Shown: positions 16,542 to 25,046 of the stretch, piece by piece | Layout: each line of letters opens with the position of its first letter | Numbering within the stretch: position 1 is the first letter of the stretch | NCBI RefSeq assembly: GCF_000598065.1 | Contig: NZ_KK082171.1 | Location: 1 to 64,000 of the forward strand | From: Paenibacillus darwinianus | GTDB taxonomy: Bacteria > Bacillota > Bacilli > Paenibacillales > Paenibacillaceae | Length of the DNA stretch: 64,000 bases | Direction: 5' to 3' | Position numbers and translations under genes: made by a program | The notes under the pieces: model-generated | Seen by the model: the letters and a program-made list of their open reading frames with translations, nothing else | Told to the model about the DNA's origin: nothing | Database searches by the model: none

Positions 16542-17909
16542 ATGAAAAAAATGAAAGTGCTTTCGCTGGTGCTGATGGCGCTCATGTTGATCGTTACGGC
16601 TTGCGGCGGCAATAACACAGGGAGCAATAATCCCGCGAATGAAAATGTAAACGCAAACAATGGTGCTGCGACGAACGCCGAAGCACCCGCGGAGGATCCG
16701 AAAGAAGAAGCGGCGGCGGATCTTGGCGGGCGCGTCATCAGAATGGCGGCTTGGTGGGACATGACACCGAAGGGTGAGACCGCCGGCGAGAAAGCGCGGC
16801 TTGAAAAAATCGCCGAGATCGAGAAGAAATACAACGTGAAAATTGAGTTTGTCAACGTGCCTTTCGAGGAATACATGAACAAATTCACGACCACCGTGCT
16901 TGCGGGCGAACCGTTTGCGGACATTGTTCAGTTGGAGTACAAAAGCGCGATTGCGCCGGTACTGAAGGGCCAACTCCTTCCGCTCAGCGAATTTACCACG
17001 GCGGATAACGACATCAATAACGCGCAGAAGCTGACGATTAAATTGCCTCCGCTGGCTGGAGGAGAATACGGCTTCGATACCCCGGGACTGTCCTCGGTAG
17101 GCATTCACTATAACCGCGATCTTTTCAAAAAGCTTGGTTTGCCTGATCTTCAGGATGTCTATAACAGCGGCGAATGGACATGGGACAAGTTCCTCGAGAT
17201 CGCCAAGCAAGCGACCCGCGACACCGACAACGACGGTAAAACCGATACGTACGGATTTTCTGGCTGGACCGGCAACATCGTAACGAACTTCGCAGCTTCC
17301 AATGGCGGCAAAATTGCCGACGATGAAACGGGGAAGGAAGGTCTTTCCGATCCGAGAGTGATCGAGGCGCTGGAGTTTGTCAATCGTCTCTACAACGAGG
17401 AGAACGTCGTATTTGTCAAGGGCGGCAACAAAACCGATTATAACGAGTTCAACACGTATAAAGACGGCAACGTGGCGATGTTTATCGGTTACGAGTGGAT
17501 GCTGGGCGACCAGCCTTTTGAAGTCGGTGTCGTTCCGATGCCGATTGGGCCGCAGGGCACGAAAGATTTCACCTATGCGAATACCGCATTGGGCGGCAAA
17601 TTCATCCCGAAAGGCATAAAAGATCCGCAAGTCGTCTACCAGATCTTCGAAGAGATGCAGGACGTTCCGCCGACAGAGGAGTATGTAGGCCAGGATTACA
17701 TGGAATCGAAGTATTCGACGGAAGCTGATATCCAGATGATTCGCGATAACATCCAAGGCACAGGCATGGTGTATGTGCACGAAGGCTATCCGGACTTCCC
17801 GATCGGAGCGGTGATGGAGGACATTATCGTGAATAACGTATCGGTATCGTCCACGGTTGAGAAATACAAGCAGCAAGCGCAGGCATCGATGGATAAGCTG
17901 AAACCATAA
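16542..17909 (+). CDS. ABC sugar-binding lipoprotein, orphan
   Basis: The 455-residue type-1 solute-binding protein has a lipobox IVTAC with the anchored cysteine at residue 21. An Asn/Ala/Glu-rich linker follows, and then the fold (GGRVIRMAAWWDMTPKGE; FVNVPFEEYMNKFTTTVLAGEPFADIVQ; YKDGNVAMFIGYEWML). Start ATG 16542 lies six bases after GGAGGT. Its own promoter, tandem repeats upstream and a terminator at 17935 make it a single-gene unit. The nearest permeases belong to the module at 21109-29546; it might feed the second pair there (27622/28545), which has no binding protein beside it. Substrate unknown. Confidence 0.9.
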   Translation: MKKMKVLSLVLMALMLIVTACGGNNTGSNNPANENVNANNGAATNAEAPAEDPKEEAAADLGGRVIRMAAWWDMTPKGETAGEKARLEKIAEIEKKYNVKIEFVNVPFEEYMNKFTTTVLAGEPFADIVQLEYKSAIAPVLKGQLLPLSEFTTADNDINNAQKLTIKLPPLAGGEYGFDTPGLSSVGIHYNRDLFKKLGLPDLQDVYNSGEWTWDKFLEIAKQATRDTDNDGKTDTYGFSGWTGNIVTNFAASNGGKIADDETGKEGLSDPRVIEALEFVNRLYNEENVVFVKGGNKTDYNEFNTYKDGNVAMFIGYEWMLGDQPFEVGVVPMPIGPQGTKDFTYANTALGGKFIPKGIKDPQVVYQIFEEMQDVPPTEEYVGQDYMESKYSTEADIQMIRDNIQGTGMVYVHEGYPDFPIGAVMEDIIVNNVSVSSTVEKYKQQAQASMDKLKP

Positions 17910-17934
17910 CGGCAATCGGCAATTCCGGACAGGA

Positions 17935-17974
17935 AGAGAGGGTTGCGTCAAAGGGACGCGGCCCTTTCTGTTTG
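17935..17974 (+). terminator. Terminator after orphan binding-protein gene
   Basis: 15-base arms 17935-17949 and 17955-17969 pair with a few wobble positions; a T-rich tail follows. Confidence 0.7.
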
Positions 17975-18150
17975 TGAAGATCATAACGGTGCGAAAAACA
18001 AAAAGCATAATGTTCAGGTGAAAATGACTTATATAAACAGCGAAAATAATGATCAAACAAGATCCTAAACAATTAACAAAAAGCTTGATAATATGAAGCC
18101 TGAAACCGAATCGTGGATCGTATGGAGCTTATTCGATAGGGGGGCTGGCT

Positions 18151-21093
18151 TTGAAGAGTAAAGCAAGACTCAAGAGATGGGCATCGGCAACGATCGGCAT
18201 ATGCCTGGTTTCGGGGGTATTGATGACCTCGCCGCCTGTGTACGCTTTGGAAGCCGGGAAGTCCGCAGCACCGGACAACGCGGCCGGCCCATTGTCAGGC
18301 AACGACCGGCTATTCGAATTGCTGGAGGACAAACCGGCCTACTCCGATTATGTGGCGAAGTATGAAAGCGCTGTACAACCGGAACGGGAGATCGTGCTGG
18401 AAGGCACGGATTATACGCGTGTCGAAGGCAGAGGCTTCAAATCGGTACAAGCTTTCGATGGGCAGAGCGGCTCTTCCCTGCTCACCGGGGAGCAAGGCGA
18501 GGTGGAATGGACCTTTCAAGTGCCGGAAGCCGGATTCTATACGATTTCGATGCTCTATTACCCGATTGAAGGGAAAAGCTCAAGCATCGAACGCACGGTA
18601 TTGATCGACGGTGCCATACCATTCGAAGAAGCGGCCTATGTGCAATTCGACCGTATTTGGGACAACGAGTACGACGAAATTCAGCGGGACAATCGCGGGA
18701 ACGACCTTCGGCCTCAGCAGGTCGAGAAGCCCGCTTGGCGTGCCGCAGTCTTTAAGGATTTCGAGGGCTATTATGACAAACCTTTCCAATTCTACCTATC
18801 AAAAGGTACGCATACCTTGACGTTGATCTCGCAGCGTGAGCCGATGATCATCCGGAATCTGAAACTGTTTCCATATAAGGACCCCGCTTCTTATGAGGAC
18901 ACGTTAAAGCGCTATCAGGCAGAGGGGCAGGAAGAAACCGAAGGATTATTAATTGAAGTTCAGGGGGAAGACGCGATTGCGAAATCGTCTCCGACGCTGT
19001 ATCCGGTAAATGAACGGACGAGTCCCGCCGTCTACCCGTACAGCGCGAAGGAAGTTCGCATCAATACGATCGGGGGTTACAACTGGCGCATCCCCGGTCA
19101 ATGGATCGAATGGGAAATCGACGTACCGGAAACGGGCTTATATAAAATCGCCTTCAAGGCACAGCAGAACTTCGTGAGAGGCATCTATTCGACCAGGCAA
19201 TTGACGATTGACGGAGAGGTGCCGTTCAAGGAAATGGAGAAGGTTGCGTTCCGGTTCAAGAATGGCTACCGGATGGACGTGATGGGCGCCAAGGAGCCCT
19301 ATCTGTTCAAGCTGGAGAAGGGTAAGCATATCCTTCGCCTGGAGACGAGCCTCGGCGAATTCGCGCCGCTCATCCGTGAGGTCGAAGACAGTCTGTTCAA
19401 TCTGAATGCGATGTATCGAAAAATTTTGATGGTTACCGGCACCGCGCCGGACGAGGTCCGTGACTACAGTGTCGAGCAGCGGATTCCGAATTTGTTGGAA
19501 ACCTTCCAGGCTGAAAGCGATCGGCTGAAAGAAGTAGGCAAGCAGCTGAAAGCGTTATCCGGAGGAAGCAGCGACTCCGAGGCGCTGCTGAAGACGATGT
19601 CCGTCCAACTGGATGAAATGATCAAGGATCCCGATACGATTCCGAGAAGGCTGACAGCCTATAAAACCAATACCGGAGGCCTCGGAACCTGGATCCTGAA
19701 AGCGCGGGAGATGCCGCTGGAGATTGACGCCATCTATGTCTTGTCTCCGGACAAGAAGCTGCCGAAAGCCGGGATGGGGTTCTTCGCGGAACTATGGCAT
19801 GAGATCGCAACGTTCTTTTATTCGTTCGTCATCGACTACAACCAAATCGGCAACGTGACAGAAGCGGAAGACCGGCGGTCCGTTACGGTCTGGATCGGCA
19901 GCGGCAGGGATCAGGCAAATACGCTGAAATCGATGATCGACGAAACCTTCACGCCGCTAACGGGCATTAACGTGAATTTGAAGCTGGCACAGATGCAAAC
20001 TTTGCTTCCCGCCACGCTGGCGGGTCAGGGGCCGGACGTGGCGATGCAGATCGGGAACGATCTTCCTGTGAACTATGCAATGCGGAATGCGGCGGCCGAC
20101 CTGACGCAGTTCCCGGATTTCGAAGAGGTATCGAAACGGTTCAGGGAAAGCGCCTTCGTTCCTTACTCTTATCAGAAAGGCGTTTATGCGTTGCCAGAAA
20201 CGCAAACCTTCAACATGCTGTTTTATCGGAAAGACGTGCTGAAGGAGCTTGGACTGGACATTCCGCATACGTGGGGTGACGTCTCCAACCTGCTGGCGGT
20301 CCTGAACAAGAACCAGATGCAATTTGCGCTCCCGCTCGTGCTTCAGCCGTCCTACCCGGGGGAAAACATCCCGCCGAATTCCGTGTACGCAACGCTGCTC
20401 ATGCAGAACGGCGGGCAATTCTATCGCAACGGGGGTAAAGAATCCGACCTGGATTCCCGGATCGGCGTTGAGACGTTTAAGGTGTGGACGGAGTTTTATA
20501 CCGATTACAGGCTGGAGCGGGAATTCGATTTCCCGAACCGGTTCAGGACCGGCGAGATGCCGATCGGACTGGCGGATTATACAATGTATAACCAATTGTC
20601 GGTGTTTGCGCCGGAAATCCGCGGTATGTGGGGATTCGTTCCCGTACCGGGAACCGTGCAGAAAGATGGCGCCATCAACCGTGAGGTTCCAAGCGGCGGC
20701 AGCGGTACCCTGATGCTCGAAAGCGCCGAAGACAAAGAAGCGGCTTGGGCGTTCATGAAATGGTGGACCGGCGATGAGACGCAAACGCAGTTCGGCCGTG
20801 AGATGGAAGGCTTGATGGGCGCAGCGGCCCGTTATCCGACGGCGAACATCAACGCATTGGACAGCCTCCCTTGGACGGTAGGCGATTACCGGAATCTGAA
20901 AGCCCAGTTCGAGTGGGTGCGCGGCATTCCAGAGGTGCCGGGCGGCTATTTCACCGGTCGACATTTGTTCAATGCGTTCTACAGGGTCGTCGTTAATGCG
21001 AAGACCCAGCCGAGAGAAGCCATGATGGATTATGTCCAGTATATTCAAGACGAGATCAGCACCAAACGGAAAGAATTCGGTCTGGCTGACTAA
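18151..21093 (+). CDS. 980-residue exported solute-binding protein with carbohydrate-binding-like N-terminal domains
   Basis: The protein is more than twice the usual length of a sugar-binding protein. Residues 1-32 are a Sec signal peptide ending near PPVYA; there is no lipobox cysteine. Two similar beta-sandwich units follow, about residues 70-245 and 268-430. Each has a strand pattern IVLEGTDY / WTFQVPEAGFYTISMLYYP / RTVLIDGAIPF and WIEWEIDVPETGLYKIAFKAQ / RQLTIDGEVPF, reminiscent of CBM35/CBM6-type modules. A helical stretch and an amphipathic segment (543-565) lead into a type-1 solute-binding fold from about 575 (RRSVTVWIGSGRDQANTLKSMID) to the end. The TTG start at 18151 follows AGGGGGG. 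It heads a tightly spaced eight-gene run with two permease pairs. It probably grips a long glycan with the N-terminal domains and delivers it through the C-terminal lobe; this role is inference. Confidence 0.85.
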   Translation: MKSKARLKRWASATIGICLVSGVLMTSPPVYALEAGKSAAPDNAAGPLSGNDRLFELLEDKPAYSDYVAKYESAVQPEREIVLEGTDYTRVEGRGFKSVQAFDGQSGSSLLTGEQGEVEWTFQVPEAGFYTISMLYYPIEGKSSSIERTVLIDGAIPFEEAAYVQFDRIWDNEYDEIQRDNRGNDLRPQQVEKPAWRAAVFKDFEGYYDKPFQFYLSKGTHTLTLISQREPMIIRNLKLFPYKDPASYEDTLKRYQAEGQEETEGLLIEVQGEDAIAKSSPTLYPVNERTSPAVYPYSAKEVRINTIGGYNWRIPGQWIEWEIDVPETGLYKIAFKAQQNFVRGIYSTRQLTIDGEVPFKEMEKVAFRFKNGYRMDVMGAKEPYLFKLEKGKHILRLETSLGEFAPLIREVEDSLFNLNAMYRKILMVTGTAPDEVRDYSVEQRIPNLLETFQAESDRLKEVGKQLKALSGGSSDSEALLKTMSVQLDEMIKDPDTIPRRLTAYKTNTGGLGTWILKAREMPLEIDAIYVLSPDKKLPKAGMGFFAELWHEIATFFYSFVIDYNQIGNVTEAEDRRSVTVWIGSGRDQANTLKSMIDETFTPLTGINVNLKLAQMQTLLPATLAGQGPDVAMQIGNDLPVNYAMRNAAADLTQFPDFEEVSKRFRESAFVPYSYQKGVYALPETQTFNMLFYRKDVLKELGLDIPHTWGDVSNLLAVLNKNQMQFALPLVLQPSYPGENIPPNSVYATLLMQNGGQFYRNGGKESDLDSRIGVETFKVWTEFYTDYRLEREFDFPNRFRTGEMPIGLADYTMYNQLSVFAPEIRGMWGFVPVPGTVQKDGAINREVPSGGSGTLMLESAEDKEAAWAFMKWWTGDETQTQFGREMEGLMGAAARYPTANINALDSLPWTVGDYRNLKAQFEWVRGIPEVPGGYFTGRHLFNAFYRVVVNAKTQPREAMMDYVQYIQDEISTKRKEFGLAD

Positions 21094-21108
21094 AGGGAGG
21101 ATGCAAGG

Positions 21109-22074
21109 ATGTCAAACGCGAGTCTGCCGCATACGCCGCCCGCCGCGGCCGCTAAACCGGCGGTCCGGCGCGAGACCTGGTGGACGATCAGGAAGAAGGC
21201 GATGAAGGCCCATAAACACTCTTACATATTGATGGCGCCTTACATGCTGTTGTTCGGGCTGTTCACCATCCTGCCGGTCGTCATGTCTATACTGATCGGC
21301 TTTACGTATTTCAATATGCTCGAGTTTCCGCGGTTCATCGGATGGCAGAACTACACGCGCCTGTTCCTCGAGGACGATGTTTTCCTGATCGCGATCAAGA
21401 ATACGCTGTTGTTCGCTGCCATAACCGGTCCGCTCAGCTATCTGGCCAGTTTTGTTTTTGCTTGGATCATTAACGATTTACGGCCGAAGATGAGGGCGTT
21501 CATGACGCTGATTTTCTATGCCCCTTCCATTTCCGGCAACGTGTTCTTTATCTGGCTGATCATTTTCTCCGGCGATCGTTACGGAATCGCCAACGGCTTC
21601 CTCATTAATTTAGGGATGATGCTGGAGCCGATTCAATGGCTCAAGACGGAAAAGTACATTTTGCCGATCATCATTCTTGTTCAACTGTGGCTCAGTCTGG
21701 GCACCGGCTTCCTGGCTTTCATCGCCGGTCTGCAGACGGTCGATCGCACCTTGTACGAAGCCGGTGCGGTAGACGGCGTGAACAACCGTTGGCAGGAGTT
21801 GTGGTATATTACGCTCCCGTCCATGAAACCGCAGCTGATGTTCGGAGCTGTCATTCAGCTCACCGCCTCATTCGCGGTGGCGGATGTCTCCATCGCGCTC
21901 GCCGGGTTTCCGAGCGTCAACTATGCGGCGGAAACCATCGTCACCCATCTGATCGACTTCGGCACGATCCGATTCGAGATGGGCTTCGCCTCCGCGATTG
22001 CGACCGTGCTGTTCATGTTGATGGTCGGCACGAATTTGATCGTTCAACGACTTCTGCGGAAGGTGGGTGAGTAA
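21109..22074 (+). CDS. Carbohydrate ABC permease, MalF type (pair 1)
   Basis: A 321-residue membrane subunit. A positively charged cytoplasmic N-terminus (WWTIRKKAMKAHKHSYI) is followed by about six helices starting at residue 40, with the EAA loop near residue 217 (EAGAVDGVNNRWQELWYITLPSM). The start ATG 21109 is 15 bases after the binding-protein stop, with a clear GGGAGG. It should form the channel with the next gene and receive substrate from the 980-residue binding protein. Confidence 0.9.
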   Translation: MSNASLPHTPPAAAAKPAVRRETWWTIRKKAMKAHKHSYILMAPYMLLFGLFTILPVVMSILIGFTYFNMLEFPRFIGWQNYTRLFLEDDVFLIAIKNTLLFAAITGPLSYLASFVFAWIINDLRPKMRAFMTLIFYAPSISGNVFFIWLIIFSGDRYGIANGFLINLGMMLEPIQWLKTEKYILPIIILVQLWLSLGTGFLAFIAGLQTVDRTLYEAGAVDGVNNRWQELWYITLPSMKPQLMFGAVIQLTASFAVADVSIALAGFPSVNYAAETIVTHLIDFGTIRFEMGFASAIATVLFMLMVGTNLIVQRLLRKVGE

Positions 22075-22078
22075 GCGT

Positions 22079-22951
22079 ATGAATAATTCCGCATTCATGC
22101 TTAGGGGCAAAAAACGCGTGAACCGTTCGTTCATGGGAAGCTTCTGGTTATTCCTGCTGCTCGCGCTTATGGGGGCTTTCATGGCTTTGCCTCTCGTGTA
22201 CGCGATCAATGCCGCCTTCAAGCCTTTGGACGAGGTATTCCTATTCCCGCCGACGCTTTTCGTCCGGAATCCCACGATGACCAACTTCGTCGATCTGGTC
22301 AATCTGCTAGGTAATTCCTGGGTTCCGTTCTCGCGTTATCTATTCAACACGGTATTCATTACCGGGATGGGCATAGCGGGCCACGTCCTTCTGGCATCGG
22401 CGGCGGCTTATCCGCTTGCCAAGCATTATTTTCCGGGCAAAACGATCCTGTTCACCACCGTTGTCCTGTCGCTTATGTTCACGCCGCAGGTTACCGCGAT
22501 TCCGAACTATATGATCATGTCTTGGATCGGTTTGATCGACACGTACTGGGCGGTCATCGTGCCCGCATTCGCATTTCCGTTAGGCCTGTATCTGATGAAG
22601 CAGTTCATGGAGCAGATGCCCGACGCCCTGATGGAAGCGGCCAAAATCGACGGCGCCAGCGAATATCGGATTTTCTGGCAGATTGTCATGCCTAACGTCA
22701 AGCCGGCTTGGCTGACGCTGATCATCCTGCTTTTTCAAATGCTCTGGGGCTCGGACGGGAACGGCTTCATCTACAGCGAACAGCTCAAAACGCTGCATTA
22801 CGCTTCAAACCAGATCATTCAAGGCGGCATTGCCCGGGCCGGCGTGGGCGCCGCGGTAGCGCTGATCCTGATGAGCGTGCCGATCACCCTGTTCATGTTC
22901 TCGCAGAGCCGCATCATTGAAACCATGGCCACTTCCGGCATGAAGGACTGA
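22079..22951 (+). CDS. Carbohydrate ABC permease, MalG type (pair 1)
   Basis: A 290-residue subunit with six predicted helices, the EAA loop near residue 185 (EAAKIDGASEYRIFWQIVMP) and a MalG-like C-terminus (SQSRIIETMATSGMKD). ATG 22079 lies four bases after the stop of the previous permease and eight after GGTGGGTGA. An in-frame GTG at 22067 would overlap the upstream gene and is a less likely start. Confidence 0.9.
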   Translation: MNNSAFMLRGKKRVNRSFMGSFWLFLLLALMGAFMALPLVYAINAAFKPLDEVFLFPPTLFVRNPTMTNFVDLVNLLGNSWVPFSRYLFNTVFITGMGIAGHVLLASAAAYPLAKHYFPGKTILFTTVVLSLMFTPQVTAIPNYMIMSWIGLIDTYWAVIVPAFAFPLGLYLMKQFMEQMPDALMEAAKIDGASEYRIFWQIVMPNVKPAWLTLIILLFQMLWGSDGNGFIYSEQLKTLHYASNQIIQGGIARAGVGAAVALILMSVPITLFMFSQSRIIETMATSGMKD

Positions 22952-22964
22952 GGGGGGTCGACGG

Positions 22965-24431
22965 ATGCTGCTGAAAAAAGCGATTCTCGTATTGGCTGTT
23001 GTTTCCCTTCTGGCAATCGATGCCGTCCCGGCTGCGGCGTCCGCGCCTTACGACAGCTATACCTACAATTATTATGAGGACGGTGTCCGGATTCCGGCGC
23101 CGTTCCTCCCCGACCGTTCCGTATCGGGTGCGGATCTCGGCGTCGGTGACTTCGTCGATCCGAACGACATGTATGTAACGGTTGACGGCCAGATTTATAT
23201 TCTCGACAGCGGCAACCGCCGCATCATCAGCTTGGATAAGAATTGGCGTCTCATCCGCGAGATCGCGGTTTTCGACAACAACGGCAAAGAGGACGGCTTC
23301 GCCAACCCGGGCGGCATTTTCGTGACCGAAGATAAACGGATCTATGTCGCGGACACCGAGCGTCAACGCATTGTTGTGCTGACGAACGAAGGGGATCTCG
23401 TCAACATCATCGAGAACCCGGCGTCCGACATTCTGCCTCGGGATTTCAAGTTCGTCCCGCTGAAGGTGACGGTGGACAAGGCGAACCGCGTGTTCGTCGT
23501 CGTGCGGGGGGTATTCGAAGGGCTGATGCAGTTCGACGAGAACGGCGCGTTCATCGGATATGTCGGAACCATCAATCTGACGCAGAATCTGTGGGATAAA
23601 ATGTGGAGGCTCGTGGCAACGGATGCGCAGAAGCGCCAGATGCGGTTGTATATTCCGACCGAGTTCGTGAGCGTCGATATCGACCAAAAGGGCTTCGTCT
23701 ATTCGACCAACATCGATCTGGAGACCCAAAAGCCGGTAAAACGGCTCAACCCTTCCGGCCAGGACGTGTTGAAGCGGTTCGGCCGCCATCCCGTAGTCGG
23801 CGATGTGCGTTACCGGATTTTCGGCAACAATGCCGGGCCTTCGAAGCTCGTGGACATCAAGGTGCTCGGCGACGGCATGTATACCGTGCTCGATTCGTTC
23901 CGAGGCCGGCTATTCACGTACAACGACGAGGGCGAGCTGTTGTACGTTTTCGGCGGCAAAGGCACGCAGCTCGGCACCTTTAAGACCCCTGTCGCCGTTG
24001 AACGAGTGGGGGATAAGCTCGCCGTGCTGGACCGCGGCAAGAACAGCATAGCCGTGTTCAAGCCGACCGCGTTCGGCAGAAGCGTCCATCAGGCGGTAAG
24101 GCTTCAGTATAACGGCAACGATGCCGAATCGGTGAAGATGTGGAAGGAGGCGCTTCGCATGAACGCCAACTACGACATTGCCTATATCGGGATCGGCAAA
24201 GCGATGCTGATGGAGAAGAAGAACAAGGAGGCACTGGAATATTTCAAGCTCGGCATGCAGCGGAAGTATTATTCGGTCGCTTACAAGCGATACCGCAGAG
24301 AGGTAATGAAAGAGTATTTCGGCACCTTCCTAACCGTGCTGATGGCGGCCGTAGCCGCGCTGGCGGCATTCCGGCTGACGAAGAGAGGGAGAACGAGGAG
24401 GGCTGAGCGCCGTGAAGCAGGACTTTATTAA
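22965..24431 (+). CDS. Exported NHL-propeller/TPR protein with C-terminal membrane anchor
   Basis: This 488-residue protein has a signal peptide at residues 1-25 (ending AAASA). At least six beta-propeller-type repeats follow (GQIYILDSGNRRIISLD, KRIYVADTERQRIVVLT, KLAVLDRGKNSIAVF and others). A short TPR-like helical part comes at about 375-450 (YDIAYIGIGKAMLMEKKNKEALEYFKLGMQ), then one transmembrane helix (about 452-470) and a basic tail. The architecture implies a surface-exposed propeller tethered to the outside of the membrane with its tail in the cytoplasm. NHL propellers bind proteins, RNA or glycans; which applies here is unknown. The gene lies inside an ABC transport operon, between permeases and a Yip1-like membrane protein, and its end overlaps the next start by 20 bases. 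It is therefore probably a structural part of the uptake complex. Confidence 0.8.
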   Translation: MLLKKAILVLAVVSLLAIDAVPAAASAPYDSYTYNYYEDGVRIPAPFLPDRSVSGADLGVGDFVDPNDMYVTVDGQIYILDSGNRRIISLDKNWRLIREIAVFDNNGKEDGFANPGGIFVTEDKRIYVADTERQRIVVLTNEGDLVNIIENPASDILPRDFKFVPLKVTVDKANRVFVVVRGVFEGLMQFDENGAFIGYVGTINLTQNLWDKMWRLVATDAQKRQMRLYIPTEFVSVDIDQKGFVYSTNIDLETQKPVKRLNPSGQDVLKRFGRHPVVGDVRYRIFGNNAGPSKLVDIKVLGDGMYTVLDSFRGRLFTYNDEGELLYVFGGKGTQLGTFKTPVAVERVGDKLAVLDRGKNSIAVFKPTAFGRSVHQAVRLQYNGNDAESVKMWKEALRMNANYDIAYIGIGKAMLMEKKNKEALEYFKLGMQRKYYSVAYKRYRREVMKEYFGTFLTVLMAAVAALAAFRLTKRGRTRRAERREAGLY

Positions 24432-25032
24432 GTTTCCGCTTCATGTCATCCTGCGTCCGTTCGACGGATTCTGGGACATGAAATACGAAGCGAAAGGCAA
24501 GATGAGGGTAGCGCTGTCCGTGCTGTTCCTCGTCGTGATCACGATGATCCTGCAGAAGCAATACGCGGGGTTCTTGGTGAACTTCAATGATCCGCGGTAT
24601 CTGAACAGTCTTAACGATCTGCAATATATCGTACTGCCGTTCTTCCTCTGGTGCATCGCGAACTGGTCGATCACGACGTTGATGGAGGGAGAAGGCAATT
24701 TCAAGGAGATCGTGATGGCTTCGGCCTATGCGATGGCGCCGCTCATTCTGATCTACTTGCCGACGACATTCTTGAGCCGGTTCATGGCTGCCGAAGAAAC
24801 GGCATTTTATTATCTGCTGAATTCGATTGCCGTCATCTGGTTTCTGTTCTTGTTATTCGTCGGCATCATGACGGTGCATCAGTATACGGCGGCCAAGACC
24901 GTGCTGACGATGGTCCTTAGTGTCGTGGCGATGGGCATCATCGTCTTCCTGGGCACGCTGGCTTACAGTATGATCATGCAGATGTACTGGTTTGTGATTG
25001 ACATCTACCGGGAACTGATATTCCGGGCATAA
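24412..25032 (+). CDS. Yip1-family integral membrane protein
   Basis: A 206-residue polytopic membrane protein with about five helices (residues 31-50, 71-90, 100-118, 130-150 and 165-190). The N-terminal cytoplasmic piece FPLHVILRPFDGFWDMKYEAKGKM is the recurrent start of bacterial Yip1-like proteins. GTG 24412 overlaps the NHL gene end, a sign of translational coupling. No enzyme motif is visible. In this module it could scaffold the NHL and DUF5696 proteins at the membrane; that is a guess from position alone. Confidence 0.75.
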   Translation: MKQDFIKFPLHVILRPFDGFWDMKYEAKGKMRVALSVLFLVVITMILQKQYAGFLVNFNDPRYLNSLNDLQYIVLPFFLWCIANWSITTLMEGEGNFKEIVMASAYAMAPLILIYLPTTFLSRFMAAEETAFYYLLNSIAVIWFLFLLFVGIMTVHQYTAAKTVLTMVLSVVAMGIIVFLGTLAYSMIMQMYWFVIDIYRELIFRA

Positions 25033-25046
25033 GGAGGCCGCCCCCC

